Source: Neoceratodus forsteri
Lineage: Eukaryota > Chordata > Ceratodontiformes > Ceratodontidae
Length of the DNA: 64,000 nt
Assembly (NCBI GenBank): GCA_016271365.2
Contig: CM028130.1
Coordinates: forward strand, 471,667,501 to 471,731,500
Direction of reading: 5' to 3'
Part shown: piece after piece, positions 1-10,896 of the stretch
Layout of the letters: each line of letters opens with the position of its first letter
How positions within the stretch are numbered: the first letter of the stretch is position 1
Notes under the pieces: model-generated
What the model was told of the DNA's origin: nothing
The model's input: only the letters and a program-made list of their open reading frames with translations
The model's database searches: none
Program-made: the position numbers and the translations under genes

Positions 1-3000
1 GGATGAGCAATAGAATCCTACATATAAAGTAAATCCGAGTGAAGGAGGATGAAGGAAGTCCAAGTATCTAAGATGATGAATGATGCTTGTCCAACAGAAA
101 TGTAATAGGCAGAGGGATCATGACTGGAATGATAAGGTAGTTAACTGGGAATGGAGGAACAGCAATGATAGAAGTCATTAGTGAATGATCCAACTTGTGA
201 GAGGTTCAAATGTAAGGGTATGGTCTGGAGGCTAGGAATTCTGTATTGAATAAGGAGTCACTAAAGTAACATCCATAGAGTAGAATTTGTAGAAGAGACT
301 TAGAGTGCCATGGAGATGATGGTTCATACTTGATCGAAGGATAATCCAGCTTGAATGATGATCCTGAAGATGAAGGGTACATCTTTCCACAGGGATGGTA
401 AAAATCAAATGTGTAAAGCAGATCCAGTTAAAGAAGATCTAATGTAGACTTTATTTCCAAAGTGGCAAAGGATGGATGTCCAAGGGATTGTATGGAGTTT
501 ATGAGGTGGGAGAGCAGATGAGATTGACATAAGACCAGACAGTACACTGTGGTAGTTGTGATGATTAGTAAAGTTAGGAGTGACTGCTCCAATTTGTATA
601 AGGTTTAATATTTGAGGTAGTCTGAAGGTATAGAATCGATTAGTGAGCAAAAGTCACTATGTAAGCATCCCAGAGTAAAATGAGTAGAGGAGTTGGAGTG
701 CCTGATGAGAAAAATGCCATAAGTGATTAGTAAAGCCCAGAAGAAGATTTGCGGAGCCATCCAGATGGTAACCTGATGTAGATGAGGAATGACTGGAAAT
801 GTGGTATAAGGAATAGATGGCTTCCTTGGTCATGATATTCATGACTTTCTGCTTAATCCTTTGCTGGCACGCTGCTTGAAATACATGTGGGTATTCCTGT
901 GGTGTGATCATTTAGGAGATGCACTATGGTGGCATAGGTGGTTAAGTTTACAGGTAATCCTGATGCTGAAGTACTTGAGAAAAGCTTAGGGCAGATGAGA
1001 GGAAGAGTCTGTAGGCTGGATTGGTAGTGAGATTGATAAATGCAGGATGCCATAGGATTTAGTGCTACGGCAACGTGATGCCAACTGGAATGCAAGGCTA
1101 AATTCGTGAATTTGTCTCAGCTGTTACGGATTGCTAGCTAGAATTCAGGAGAGCCAATTCTTGGTGATGGTCTTTACTGCAGAGATTAATGAAGGTACTT
1201 CAAGAAGAAGAGGCTGCATGGTCCGCTGGAAGAATGGTTGACCCAGCTAAAAGTAGTAGGCGAACAGGTGCGGATAATAGTATGAGGAATAACGATGTCC
1301 AAGAGTGAAATTGAAGGTGAGGACGGCTCAAAGTCAGGAATCAGCTAGGCGATGGAGATCCCATGACAAATATTTTGGACAATATCTGTACAACTCCCAA
1401 ACCTAGCAACGACTATTGGGAAGTAGGAGTCGAGAAACTGGATCATCAGAGTCATTATGAAATAAGAGGCAGCATAAGGTAAAATGGATGATGTCCAAGT
1501 TGAACGGGTTATCTTGCAATTCCCAGTATCTGTAGAAGTGATGCTGATTACAAAGTCTGAATAGAACAGAAGGATTCAAATTATTTCCATGTTTGAGGAT
1601 GACCAATGAGACAAGGCATCTGAGGAGTCATGGTGAGTGGACGGACAGGGGTCGGAGGGTATATAAAATAGAGACAGGATATCTTCCTGTTGTCCAGGTG
1701 AATGGGATTCCATGAATGATTGCGAAGAATGAATGGACAGTGTGAGACTTCTATGATAAAGTAAGAGTCTATGGAGCATGTGGGCCAAGTAATGTTTGCT
1801 GGCAGTAGAAGAATTCTAGAGTAATGAATAAATGACTGAATGAATAGTGGCTGGCACTGTTAAAAGGGCAGGAGTAGAAGTAGGACATGGATCATATGGA
1901 AAAGCAGATGACTTGTTAGGAGTACTGGTTGGAGATAGGATACGAGGCCCAAAAAAGCCACAGCAAATAGTACAAAGCCCCAAAGCCCCAAGCTAGCAAG
2001 GCGAAGAGAAGGCAGCCAGTCAAATGTGAAGGGAGTACGGAGTGGATCCTGGGTAACTGAAGGAATAAGCAGAGGAAACAATGGGTCAGGTGAAGCCAGA
2101 TGATATCCCGAGCAGGAAGGAGCAGGATGATGTCAATTCCAAGGTGAACAGCAGCGAATTACAGGAAAGTTGAAGCAAGGCATCAGATGATGATCCACGG
2201 AAGGCCAATAAGCCAAGCCAAGCACTATGAGCAATGGGAGTCCCACATCTGACGAGGGCTGGAAGTGACTTAGTAGCAGCTGAATGGGGAGCCTGCAGCA
2301 AGGAGGTCCATGAGGCAGTCGACCTATAGTGAGAGAGGGAATGAACAAGCCTGCAGGATCCATATGATGAGGGCGAGCTATGAGGCCCCAGATCCGCAGT
2401 TGAAGTTGCAGGTAGAGCTGAGAGGCGGATGGGTAGAGGAGTGAAGAAGCCCCCAGTCCTGAAGGGGAGCAGTGACCTGCTGTAGGGAAGAAGCAGACAG
2501 TGGACACATCATTGTGAGCTAGGGCCAAGGACAAGGCAAGGTAGACTCTGCATTGCTGGAATGGCGAGACTAGAAGAAGAACAACTGCGGTGAGGTGGTT
2601 TGGAGACCGCTCTGCAGGAAGAGGTCCGAGTCCAGGAAGGTCGTGACATCGGGCAGCAGGTTAAGAAAACACATGTGAAGCAGCGGAATGGAAGGACGTG
2701 GTCCAGATGGGTCATTTAAGGCAAGCTGATCCAGGCTGGAGTCGGCTAGGGAATGCAAATGATGAGAGAACTTGGTTGGAGAATTCCTGTTCCAAAATGA
2801 AATTGGCAATCCACATCGGCGGAGATTCAAACAGTGAAGATGGTCCATATTAGAGTCAGGCTCCCTGCCAAGGAAGTCATCTAGGCTGCAGATCAGATAA
2901 GATGGAGAAGCAAGATGAGCAAAGTCTTGTTCTTGAAGGGAGCAACAGCAAGGTATCAGACTGAGAACATGTAAGATGAAGCAGTGGACTGGAGACTCAG

Positions 3001-3416
3001 CCAACTAACAAGGACGGTTGATGAATGGTGGTGACTGGAAGCAGTAGAAGTAAAATGAGGGTACACAGAGAGTGACAGTTCCATTCCAGAAGATAAGTGG
3101 CAACTGGCATAGTTAGAGAAGGCATGGTATAAGTCAGTAGACTGGAGACATGGCTCCCATCCCAGGTAGTCATGTCGAGCTAACCTCCACTCGATGCTGC
3201 CAAACAGAGTTAGGGACAGAGGATGTTGAGTTGGTAAACAGAAGGTAGTTCTGTTCCCGAAGGGAAGCAGTAACTGGTATGAGATGGAGAAAGTATGATA
3301 ACATTGTGTAGATGGTAGACATGATTCCCATCCCTGGTAGTTGGGGTGAGCTAACCTGCATTCGATGCTGCCAAGCAGAGTTAGGGACGGAGAATGTTGA
3401 GTTAGTAAGTAGGAGG
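1..3416. repeat. Diverged tandem-repeat region with a clear 171-bp unit (left part)
   Basis: Purine-rich on the plus strand. The two rightmost units are clear: the block with GAGCTAACCT and CGATGCTGCC recurs at about 3177 and 3348, an offset of 171 bp. A third unit continues after the LTR element at 10897. Further left, blocks resembling the motif GAAGGGAAGCAGTAACTGG recur at about 2928 and 2456, and more loosely at about 2130, at uneven spacing, so the older units are badly decayed. The open frames of 60-144 codons on the minus strand are rich in Leu, Ser, His and Cys and show no domain; I take them as a by-product of base composition. No gene was recognised here. Confidence 0.6.
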
Positions 3417-4560
3417 TGTGACGCTTGGCCAGCTGGTTATGATTATTGTATGATATTGATACTATAAATAAATGGTCAGTGTATGAAATGTCAGTCTGTG
3501 AGATTTGGCCCTTTTAAATTACAAGGTGTCAGCAGCTGAAATCACAGGATGTATTACACTGACCAGGAGATCTCTGTAATGTAATTAACTTCCTTGAGAA
3601 ATTGCATTTTATGTCTTTTTTATGATCCCATGCTTTTGAAGTTGGAAACTAAATATACATTTTATTATATCAGGAAAGGATGTAATTTAGCTGATTCCTG
3701 TTGGCTATCTCACACCTGGGTGATGGACTGCAGGGTTGTAAACCTCAGAGGAACTGGTTGCTCAAAGACTCATAATTTGGGAGATGGGTTTTTGCTGATG
3801 TCACATCATTAACATATCTCCTGGTAAGAAATCATTTTTGTAATTTTATATTCTAAAAGGAGGAGCTAGATGACTCAAAGAAGGGGTGTGGAGACACCGA
3901 GTTTAAACTGATACTTGTGTCTGAAATGTATGTCATATTTGTGGGGGACTCCGAGAGAAAACAGTTCTCTGATCTAACTAAAGCACTTCCATAGGTAATA
4001 CCTTAGATAGCAAAGATCTAAATGCATTTTGGTAGGAGTTTTCTTTTGTAATCTTCCCTTGTTCTTTTATGTGATTGTGAGCTCTTTGATACATTGTTCT
4101 GTGTTTACATTTTTCATATTTTTAGCATCTTTTAGTAAAGTACCTTTTCTTTGAAAGACTGCCTGGGTGTCTGCCAGTTCTTTTTGCATGTGGCATATAG
4201 GTGGTTAAATCTGACAAAACTGTTCAACAACTTGATGGTGTTACTGAGCTTGAGTAAAAAGACAAGAATATACCTAAGGTCTCTTATAGAGTTAAAAGGG
4301 TTCATTTTGGAAGCCTGTCTGGGTGCCCCTGGCAAAAGATTGTACCGTAATCCCCAAAGAGGGTACATATCTGAGCCTGTTCACTGGGTATGCTAGTGTA
4401 AGGTTTACAGTTTGAATCCCCCCAGAACATGAGACTAAAGTTGATTCAGACCCAAAAGCAGACAGAAGAGTTACCCTGTCTGTTACCTGTTCACACTATT
4501 GCGGTCTGAGGTTGGCACTGTGGGAGCAGAGGGCCTGACCCGGGGAGTGTATTTGTGAGA
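3417..4560 (+). repeat. 5' LTR of the Gmr1-like element
   Basis: About 1144 bp, beginning TGTGACGCTTGG. It aligns along its whole length with 9575-10896, apart from an extra 191 bp in the 3' copy. The end is placed by alignment to the 3' LTR, which finishes in TGACA; here the same place reads GTGAGA, so the terminal CA is mutated. A primer-binding site should follow immediately (about 4561-4590, with a TGGCAGTGG stretch), but I cannot assign the tRNA. Confidence 0.88.
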
Positions 4561-4775
4561 GATTTGGTTGGCAGTGGTGCGATAAATTTGGTAACACAAG
4601 CTTTAACTGTTCAGCGTGTCAGCTTAATACTGTACAGCTCACTTGCAAAATAAGGCAATGATTTATTTTTAAAAGAGAAAACAGAATGATATCATTTTGC
4701 TTACAGTCAAAGTTCCTACCTGTTTTATTTTTTTCAAACTGCAAGTTATAGTAGCTGTAGTTAGGGAAGAAGAAG

Positions 4776-5875
4776 ATGGCTTCCAAATACAGTAAGCACA
4801 CTGCAGACTACCTGAAGCAGTTGTGCAAGGAGAGAGGAGTCCTGCACGAGGGGAGAGCCACCAAGCAGAATCTCATGGATGCTCTGATGGCCGCTGATGC
4901 CCAGAGTGTCAAGTCACAGACTGTGACTATAGAGGACCAAACCTTGAATGTGGAGGGGCCAGCGGCCAATACAGTGTCCAGATCTGGTGAGGAGGACAGC
5001 AGGGCCAGTGCAAGGCAAGGGCCACAGCAGCAGGGGAAGGTCACCAGCATTCTGGAGCCAGAAGCCATCAGGCTGCAGATGGATTTGCGGAGGATGGAGC
5101 TGGAGTTCCAGAGAGAAGAGAAGCGAGAGCAGTGAGCTGCAGAGAAGTGGGAGCGAGAACAAGTCGCAGAGGAGAAGAGGGAGCAAGAACAGCAAGAAGC
5201 TGACCGTGAAGAGCATGAGCACCAGCGAGCCGCAAAGGAGAACGAGAACTGCAAGAAGCGAAGCATGAATAGCGAGAGGCTGACTATGAGAAGCATGAGC
5301 GCCAAAGGTGACACGAACTGGAGAAGCTATGATTCCAACCACCAACACCAGAGCAGGTAAGTGGCTTGGGTTTAACTGGAACTACAGGACTGGGTTACAA
5401 ATTAAATTCCAAATTGATAACTGAATTTAAAGAGGGGAGGATATGGATACCTTTTTAAATTCTTTTGAAAAAGTTTGCATTCAGGCAAAGATTCCTAGAG
5501 GGTCCTGGAGCTTCCAGCTATCCCCGCTACTTACCAGGAAAGCTTGGGATGCATTGGGTCAAATGGACAATGAGGACAGTAATGATTAAAGCAAACTTAA
5601 AGCTGCACTTTTAAAAAAGTATGATTTAACTGCAGAAGCATACAGAGCTAAACTCCGTAAGCTCAGGAGACAACCTGACATGAGCTACGAGGAGCTAGCC
5701 ACGAAACATCAGTTTTTAAAACATTGGTGGGAAGGAATTGAAGCAAACTCTGTAGATAAAATTGAAAATGCTATATTGTTAGAACAGCTTTTTTGGGGCA
5801 TGCCCAGCAGAGCTGAAAACCTGGCTGGAGGACCAAGATCCCAAAACAGTGCAAGAGGCGCTGAACACTAGGACC
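4776..5875 (+). pseudogene. gag: gag remnant: SAP-like N-terminus, coiled coil, SCAN-like capsid
   Basis: Encodes the remains of a structural polyprotein that would form the retrotransposon particle. The frame opens at 4776 with MASKYSKHTADYLKQLCKER, a helix-turn pattern resembling a SAP motif. A highly charged Glu/Arg/Gln-rich segment (about 5080-5270) looks like a coiled coil and is cut by one in-frame TGA at 5133. A capsid-like block starts near 5440 (DMDTFLNSFEKV). Around 5640-5870 the sequence matches the helical pattern of SCAN domains, including KLRKLRRQPDMSYEELATK, NAILLEQLFWGMP and, after a frameshift, ELKTWLEDQDPKTVQEAL. SCAN domains of vertebrate zinc-finger proteins are thought to derive from Gmr1-like capsids. 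This copy is dead: several frames are needed to read it. Confidence 0.82.
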
Positions 5876-5979
5876 ACTACGCCAAGAGCAGACCTGCTCT
5901 GAGAGAGCAAATGGGGTGAGCGCAACAGCACAGAAAGGTAAAAACGCACCTTCAGGGCAGCTAAAACCCTCCCTGCCTT

Positions 5980-6573
5980 CACTGAAACCAGTTAGCCCCG
6001 GTTTCAAAGAAAAGATTTTTCTGAGAAAAGAAATGAATGTTGGGTTTACAAAGAAACTGGGCATATTCCAGACAGTGTCCCAAAAGGACGAGCAATACGC
6101 AAAATGGGGCTAGGAAAGAAGTGGGTTGTTTGTGTGTCCCTGGAAGCATGCCTGTGAACATGAAGGAACACATGCATCCAGTCACTGTGAATGATGTACA
6201 GACACAAGGGTTAAGAGACATAGGGGCATCCCCGACGTTGGTAAAAGGGGATCTGGTAGAGCCTGGTCAGCTCATATCCAATAAATGTGTAACTGTACAA
6301 GGTTTCACTGGGGAGGAGAAAACACTGCCACTCACTAGTGTTCTCCTACACTGGGGTGAAACAAGGAGAACTATGCAACAGGTGGCTGTAGCCAAAACTT
6401 TAGCAGTTGACGTCATCCTTGGCAACAATCTCAAACAGGGGATGGTGTGTGCGGTTACCCATAGCCAAGCAGCAAGGGAAAATTGTAGTTCCCTGGACCC
6501 CATAGAAGCCACTGTGGAAACCACTCTGAGGCTGGTTCCCCAGCCTGTGTCTCCTGATACGACGACTAATTAA
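5980..6573 (+). pseudogene. zinc-knuckle and aspartic protease remnant
   Basis: Near 6035 the translation shows a degraded CCHC nucleic-acid-binding knuckle: the first Cys and the His remain (ECW...TGH), while the second and last Cys positions read Tyr and Val. A retropepsin-like domain follows in the frame ending at 6573. The active-site loop expected as D-T/S-G-A reads RDIGASPTLV (about 6217-6246), so the Asp is kept but the next residue is Ile. The flanking pattern VTVNDVQTQGL and the later DVILGNNL block fit Gypsy proteases. In a working element this enzyme would mature the Gag-Pol polyprotein. The call rests on motif order and position between gag and integrase. Confidence 0.72.
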
Positions 6574-6823
6574 AAGGGGGTAGAAATTTCCCCAGTAGCA
6601 GTTAACCAAACAGCTAAGGAGGGTTACTCCAAAGAAGGTGGGGTGACCTATTGTCAGAGAGTTAGGGATGGCAGTGATCCTGAGTGCCCTGATGCTAGAG
6701 CTAGGGACCCTAGTTTAGATACTGACGGGGACCTGTCCCATGCCTTGGGAATGTGTAAGGAGTTTGCAGCTGCTCAGAAAAGTGACTCTAGTCTAGAGAA
6801 GCTGAGGGCTTGGGCAGACTCTG

Positions 6824-7990
6824 ATGGAGCACAGGGAGGTGACAGAAAACAAAGTTTATTGGGAAAATGGACTGATGTATACTCAGGATGTTAAGACAGA
6901 GGGAGGGGTGATAGGCAGGAAGCTTGTCGTTCCCCAGGGATACCGTGAGCAGTTGCTCAAGATTGCACACGATATTCTCTTGTCTGGTCATCTTGGAATT
7001 GTGTGCACTATGCAGTGGTTGGACCAGAATTTCTATTGGCCCAACTTCACCCAGCAGGTGAAGGAGTATTGCAGGTCTTGTCACCGGTGCCGAGAAATAG
7101 GGAAGGCAGGTATGAAAACCCAACCTGCCCAATTCCATTGCCCATAGTGGAGGAGCCATTCCAGAGGGTGGGAATGGATATTGTGGGGCTTTTAAATACC
7201 CCCAGCTCCTCTGGGAAGAGGTTCATCCTGACTGTGGTGGATTATGCCACCCGGTATCCAGAGGCAGTCACCCTATCCTCACTGAGGACAGACAAAGTGG
7301 CAGATGCCTTACTTGGGATTTCCTCCCGTGTCGGGATTCTGCAGGGGGTTATCACCAGTTGAGGGGGTTCCTTCATGTCGGACCTGATGAAATGTTTGTG
7401 GGAGAAGTGTGGGGTGGTGCAGAGATGCACAACACCTTAGTACCTGCAAGCTAATGGGTTTGTGGAAAGATTTAACGGTACCCTGAAGTCAATGCTCCAA
7501 GTGTTTGCTGAACAGCATGGGAGAGACTGGGAGAAATACCTTCCCCACCTGTTGTTCGCACACAGAGAGGTGCCCCAAGAGTCGACAGGATTTCCCCCTT
7601 TCGAGCTCTTATATGGACGATGGGTACATGGACCCCTAGACTTGATCCAGGAGGACTGGGAAGGCAAGCACACCACCCAGGGAACTCCCATAGTGGATTA
7701 GGTCCTTAGATTTAGGGAAAGGCTGAAGGAGCTTATGGGGACAGCCCAGAGCAACCTCGCAGCTGCCCAACAGAAACAATAAGTGTGGTATGACCACGGA
7801 GCCAGAGCTCGCTAGTACACAGTAGGTCAGGAAGTCATGGTCCTTATCCCGGTCCAGAAAGACAAGCTGCAAGCTGCGTGGGCAGGACCATACAAAGTAG
7901 TCAGAAAGGTAAGTGACGCGAACTATATCATAAAATTACCTGACAGAAGACGTACAGAAAGAATGTACTACGTCAACATGATGAAGCCAT
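6824..7990 (+). pseudogene. integrase remnant (HHCC finger, DDE core, GPY/F end), upstream of RT
   Basis: The N-terminal HHCC zinc finger is visible in the frame 6824-7147: HDILLSGH and EYCRSCHRC, with His 49 and 56 and Cys 83 and 86 of that frame. The DDE core follows in another frame. The first Asp is in GMDIVG (codon at 7177) and the Glu in GFVERFNGTLK (about 7457-7490). The second Asp is lost: the ITS-D-x-GG place reads a TGA stop with one codon missing (about 7351-7365). Further stops occur at about 7438, 7699, 7780 and 7813. The C-terminal GPY/F-type module (AGPYKV) opens the frame 7837-8973, which runs straight into reverse transcriptase. The enzyme would insert element cDNA into host DNA; this copy is inactive. 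Confidence 0.9.
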
Positions 7991-7992
7991 AT

Positions 7993-8973
7993 GCTAATAG
8001 GGCTGACATGGTGTTTGCAGTGTGTAGTCCTGGGGAGGGGACGGACAAAGGAGACCCCCTTCTGGACTTGCTGGAAGAAAGCAAGTGGGAGTCCTCTGAG
8101 GAGGCAGTTAAATTGTCAACCCAGCTGGCCTCAGACAAGATCCAGGAACTAAGAGAGGTTTTAGCAAACTTTGCCCCACTGTTCAGCGCCAAGCCTGGAC
8201 TAACCTCCGTAGCGACGCATGATGTAGAGACAGGGACACAGATGCCCATACGGAGGACAGCATATCGGGTGTCAGAGGCTGTCCAAAAGGACATTAGGAG
8301 GGAGGTGGAGGAAATGCTGGATTTAGGGGTAACCCAGAAATCCCAGAGCCCCCGGGCCTCACCCGTAGTAATTGTGCCCAAGCCAGATGACTCTACTCGT
8401 TTCTGTGTGGACTATCATGGACTGACTACAGTCATGAAGTCAGACACCCACCTGATGCCCTGGACAGATGAACTCCTGCACAAGTTGGGAGGGGCGACCT
8501 ACCTCACGACTAGTGACCTGACAAAGGGGTATTGGCAGGTAGATTTAACTGACAGAGCTAGGGAGAGGTCGGCCTTCATCATTATGATAGGCTTATTTGA
8601 ATTTAAACTAATGCCTTCCGGAATGAAGAATGCCCCAGCCACTTTCCAAAGGTTGGTGAACCAGGTGTTAAATGGTGCTAAGGAGTACGCCGTGGCATAC
8701 CTGGATGACACTGCCATCTTTAGTGCCAGCTGGGAGGAACACCTGCCCCACCTTAGGGAAGTAATGGGCAGAATACAGAGGGCCAGGTTCACTGTCAAAG
8801 CAGAGAAGTGCCAGGTGGCCATGGCTGAAGTGGCATACCTCGGGCATGTTGTAGGCCGAGGACAGCTCCGTCCCAACCAAGTAAAAATAGAGGTGATCAA
8901 GGCATGGCCCAGACCAGAAATGCAGCAGCAGGTCAGGAGTTTTCTAGGGACAGGAAGGTACTATCAGAAATGA
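7993..8973 (+). pseudogene. reverse transcriptase remnant, in frame after integrase
   Basis: This domain is carried in one open frame (7837-8973) together with the integrase C-terminus, so the order IN then RT is seen directly and is not a mosaic effect. Motifs in order are FAPLFSAKPG (the usual approach to Gypsy RT), PVVIVPKPDDSTRFCVDY, YWQVDLTDRARERSAF, KLMPSGMKNAPATFQRLVN and the catalytic box AVAYLDDTAIFS, with both Asp residues present. The thumb ends LRPNQVKIEVIKAWPRPE and then a stop at 8971-8973. This is the best-preserved part of the element. In life it copies element RNA into cDNA. Confidence 0.95.
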
Positions 8974-9039
8974 GTACCCAATTACAGTGCCCTGGCTTCT
9001 CCCCTATCTGACCTGGTAAAGAAAAAGATGCCTAAGAAA

Positions 9040-9508
9040 ATTACCTGGAACCAGCCTGTGAAAAAGTCTTTAACAGACTGAAGGAGGCACTGTGCAGTGC
9101 TCCTGTATTGAGAAGTCCTGACCGTAGCAGATCCTTTGTAGTCCAGACTGACACCTCAGAAATGGGTATTGGGGCAGTACTGAGTCAGACATCCAACCAA
9201 GGGAAAAATCACTCCATAGTGTACCTGAGTAAAAAGTTACTTCCCAGGGAGCAGGCTTACTCTACTGTAGAAAAAGAGTGTTGTGCCATAGTGTGGGCCC
9301 TAAAGAAGTTAAAGCCATACTTATACAGCAGCATTTTGAGGTACAAACTGATCACAACCCCTTGGTTTGGTTGACACAAATGGGAAAAACTAATGGTAAA
9401 CTATTAAGATGGCGTCTTGCCTTGCAAGAGTATGACATGATGATCTTACATAGGGCTGGAGTGACCAATCAGAACACAGAAGGCTTGTCACGTCTATATG
9501 AGAAGTGA
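9040..9508 (+). pseudogene. RNase H remnant
   Basis: Continues the polyprotein after RT in a shifted frame. The start of the RNase H fold is recognisable as SFVVQTDTSEMGIGAVLSQ (an Asp-containing first strand), then YLSKKLLPREQAYSTVEKEC, where the Glu of the second acidic position sits. A frameshift near 9340 splits the domain; the remainder reads QTDHNPLVWL, then LLRWRLALQEYDM and NTEGLSRL, the usual Gypsy ending. It would remove the RNA strand during cDNA synthesis. No further gene lies between it and the purine tract of the 3' LTR. Confidence 0.88.
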
Positions 9509-9560
9509 ACTGACCTAGGGAGCTCATCCCATGCAGGGGATAAAGCCCCCAAATTCAGTC

Positions 9561-9574
9561 AAGGTGGGGAGGAT
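9561..9574 (+). promoter_or_regulatory. Polypurine tract
   Basis: AAGGTGGGGAGGAT abuts the first base of the 3' LTR. In LTR elements a purine run at this place primes plus-strand cDNA synthesis. The position directly before the LTR supports both the call and the LTR boundary. Confidence 0.75.
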
Positions 9575-10896
9575 TGAGATGCTTGGCCAGCTGGTTATGA
9601 TTATTGTATGACTGGTATTACAAATAAATGGTCAGTATATGAAATGTCAGTTTGTGGGATTTGACCCTTTTAAATTACAAGGTGTCAGCAGCTGAAATCA
9701 CAGATGTATTACACTGACCAGGAGATCTCTGTAATGTAATTAACTTTCTTGAGAAATTGCATTTTATGTCCTTTTTATGACCTCATGCTTTTGAAGATGG
9801 AAACGAAATATACATTTTATTACATCAGGTAAGGACGTCATTTAGCTGCAGGGTTTTATTTAACTCTAAAAATTGATTAGCGTTTTGCTCATAAAAGTGC
9901 TAAAACATTGTGAAAATACATAGCACTTGCCTCACTGTTTTTCACAAACATAACACTTCTAGAAAACCTATATGAGTACTTTCTGTACAGTTAGTATTGT
10001 CCCAAGAGAAAAACTGCTAATCAATTATTTAAAACCCTGAGCTGATTCTTGTTGACTATCTTACACCTGAGTGATGGACTGCAGGGTTGTAAACCTCAAA
10101 GGAACTGGTTGATCAGAGACTCATAATCTTGGAACTGGGTTTTTACTGATGTCACATCATTAACATACCTCCTGGTAGGAAATCATTTTTGTAATTTTGT
10201 ATTCTAAAAGGAGGAGCTAGATGACTCACAGAAGGGGTGTGGAGACACAAAGTTTAAACCGATACTTGTGCCTGAAATGTATGTCATATTTGTTGGGGAC
10301 TCCGAGAGAAAACAGTTCTCTGATCTAACTAAAGCACTTCCATAGGTAATACCTTAGATAGCAAAGATCTAAATGCATTGTGGTAGGAGTTTTGTTTTGT
10401 AATCTTCCCTTGTTCTTTTATGTAATATATTGTTCTGTGCTTACATTTTTCATATTTTTATCATCTTTTAGCAAAGTACCTTTTCTTTGAAAGACTGCCT
10501 GGGTGTCTGCCAGTTCTTTTTGCATGTGATGTATAGGTGGTTAAGCCTGACAAAACTATTCAACAGCTTGATGGTGTTACTGAGCTTGAGTAAAAAGGCA
10601 AGAATATACCTAAGGTCTCTTATAGAGTTAAAAGGGTTCATTTTGGAAGCCTGGCTGGGTGCCCGTGATGAAAGATTGTACAGCAATCCCCTAAGAGGTT
10701 ACGTATCTGAACCTTTTCATTGGGTATGCTAGCATAAGATTCGCAATTTGAATCCCCCCAGAACTTGAGACTAAAGGTGATTCAGACCCAAAAGCAGACA
10801 GGAGGGTTACTCTGTCTGTTACCTGGTCACACTATTGCGATCTGAGGTAGGCACTGTGGGAGCAGAGGGCCTGACCTGCAGAGTGCGTTTATGACA
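9575..10896 (+). repeat. 3' LTR of the Gmr1-like element
   Basis: Begins TGAGATGCTTGG and ends TGACA. It matches the 5' LTR throughout but is 1322 bp long, because a 191-bp inverted-repeat element sits at 9849-10039. Many single-base differences from the 5' copy are visible, so the insertion is not recent. The GGAGG target duplication follows at 10897-10901. Confidence 0.9.
9849..10039. mobile_element. 191-bp non-autonomous inverted-repeat element (MITE) in the 3' LTR
   Basis: Absent from the 5' LTR, which has an uninterrupted site at about 3692. The element begins CAGGGTTTTATTTAA and ends TTATTTAAAACCCTG, imperfect terminal inverted repeats. The 5-bp direct repeat AGCTG flanks it at 9844-9848 and 10040-10044. 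It holds no reading frame of note. CAGGG-type ends recall hAT elements, but the duplication is 5 bp rather than the usual 8, so the superfamily is left open. Confidence 0.85.

Larger units (their letters stand above)
3417..10896 (+). mobile_element. LTR retrotransposon, Ty3/Gypsy, Gmr1-like (decayed, complete)
   Basis: Two LTRs of one family flank gag, protease, integrase, reverse transcriptase and RNase H remnants. The 5-bp direct repeat GGAGG lies at 3412-3416 and 10897-10901, immediately outside the LTRs, as expected for a target-site duplication. A purine tract precedes the 3' LTR. Integrase lies upstream of reverse transcriptase, and the capsid region resembles a SCAN domain; both are known traits of Gmr1-type Gypsy elements. 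Stop codons and frameshifts occur in every region, so this copy cannot act on its own. It sits inside one unit of the 171-bp repeat. Confidence 0.92.

Noticed and set aside
405..3361. Many minus-strand open frames of 60-144 codons
   Set aside because: They follow the pyrimidine-rich composition of a decayed tandem repeat, overlap one another in different frames and show no domain.
3244..3416. 171-bp repeat as primate-type alpha satellite
   Set aside because: The period is the same by chance; the sequence has no resemblance and the other content is not primate.
4808..5348. Minus-strand frames of 144 and 168 codons opposite gag
   Set aside because: Shadow of the charged Glu/Arg coiled-coil coding on the plus strand, giving Ser/Cys/Leu-rich antisense sequence.
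8499..8900. Minus-strand frame of 133 codons opposite RT
   Set aside because: Antisense of a well-supported reverse transcriptase frame; no motif of its own.
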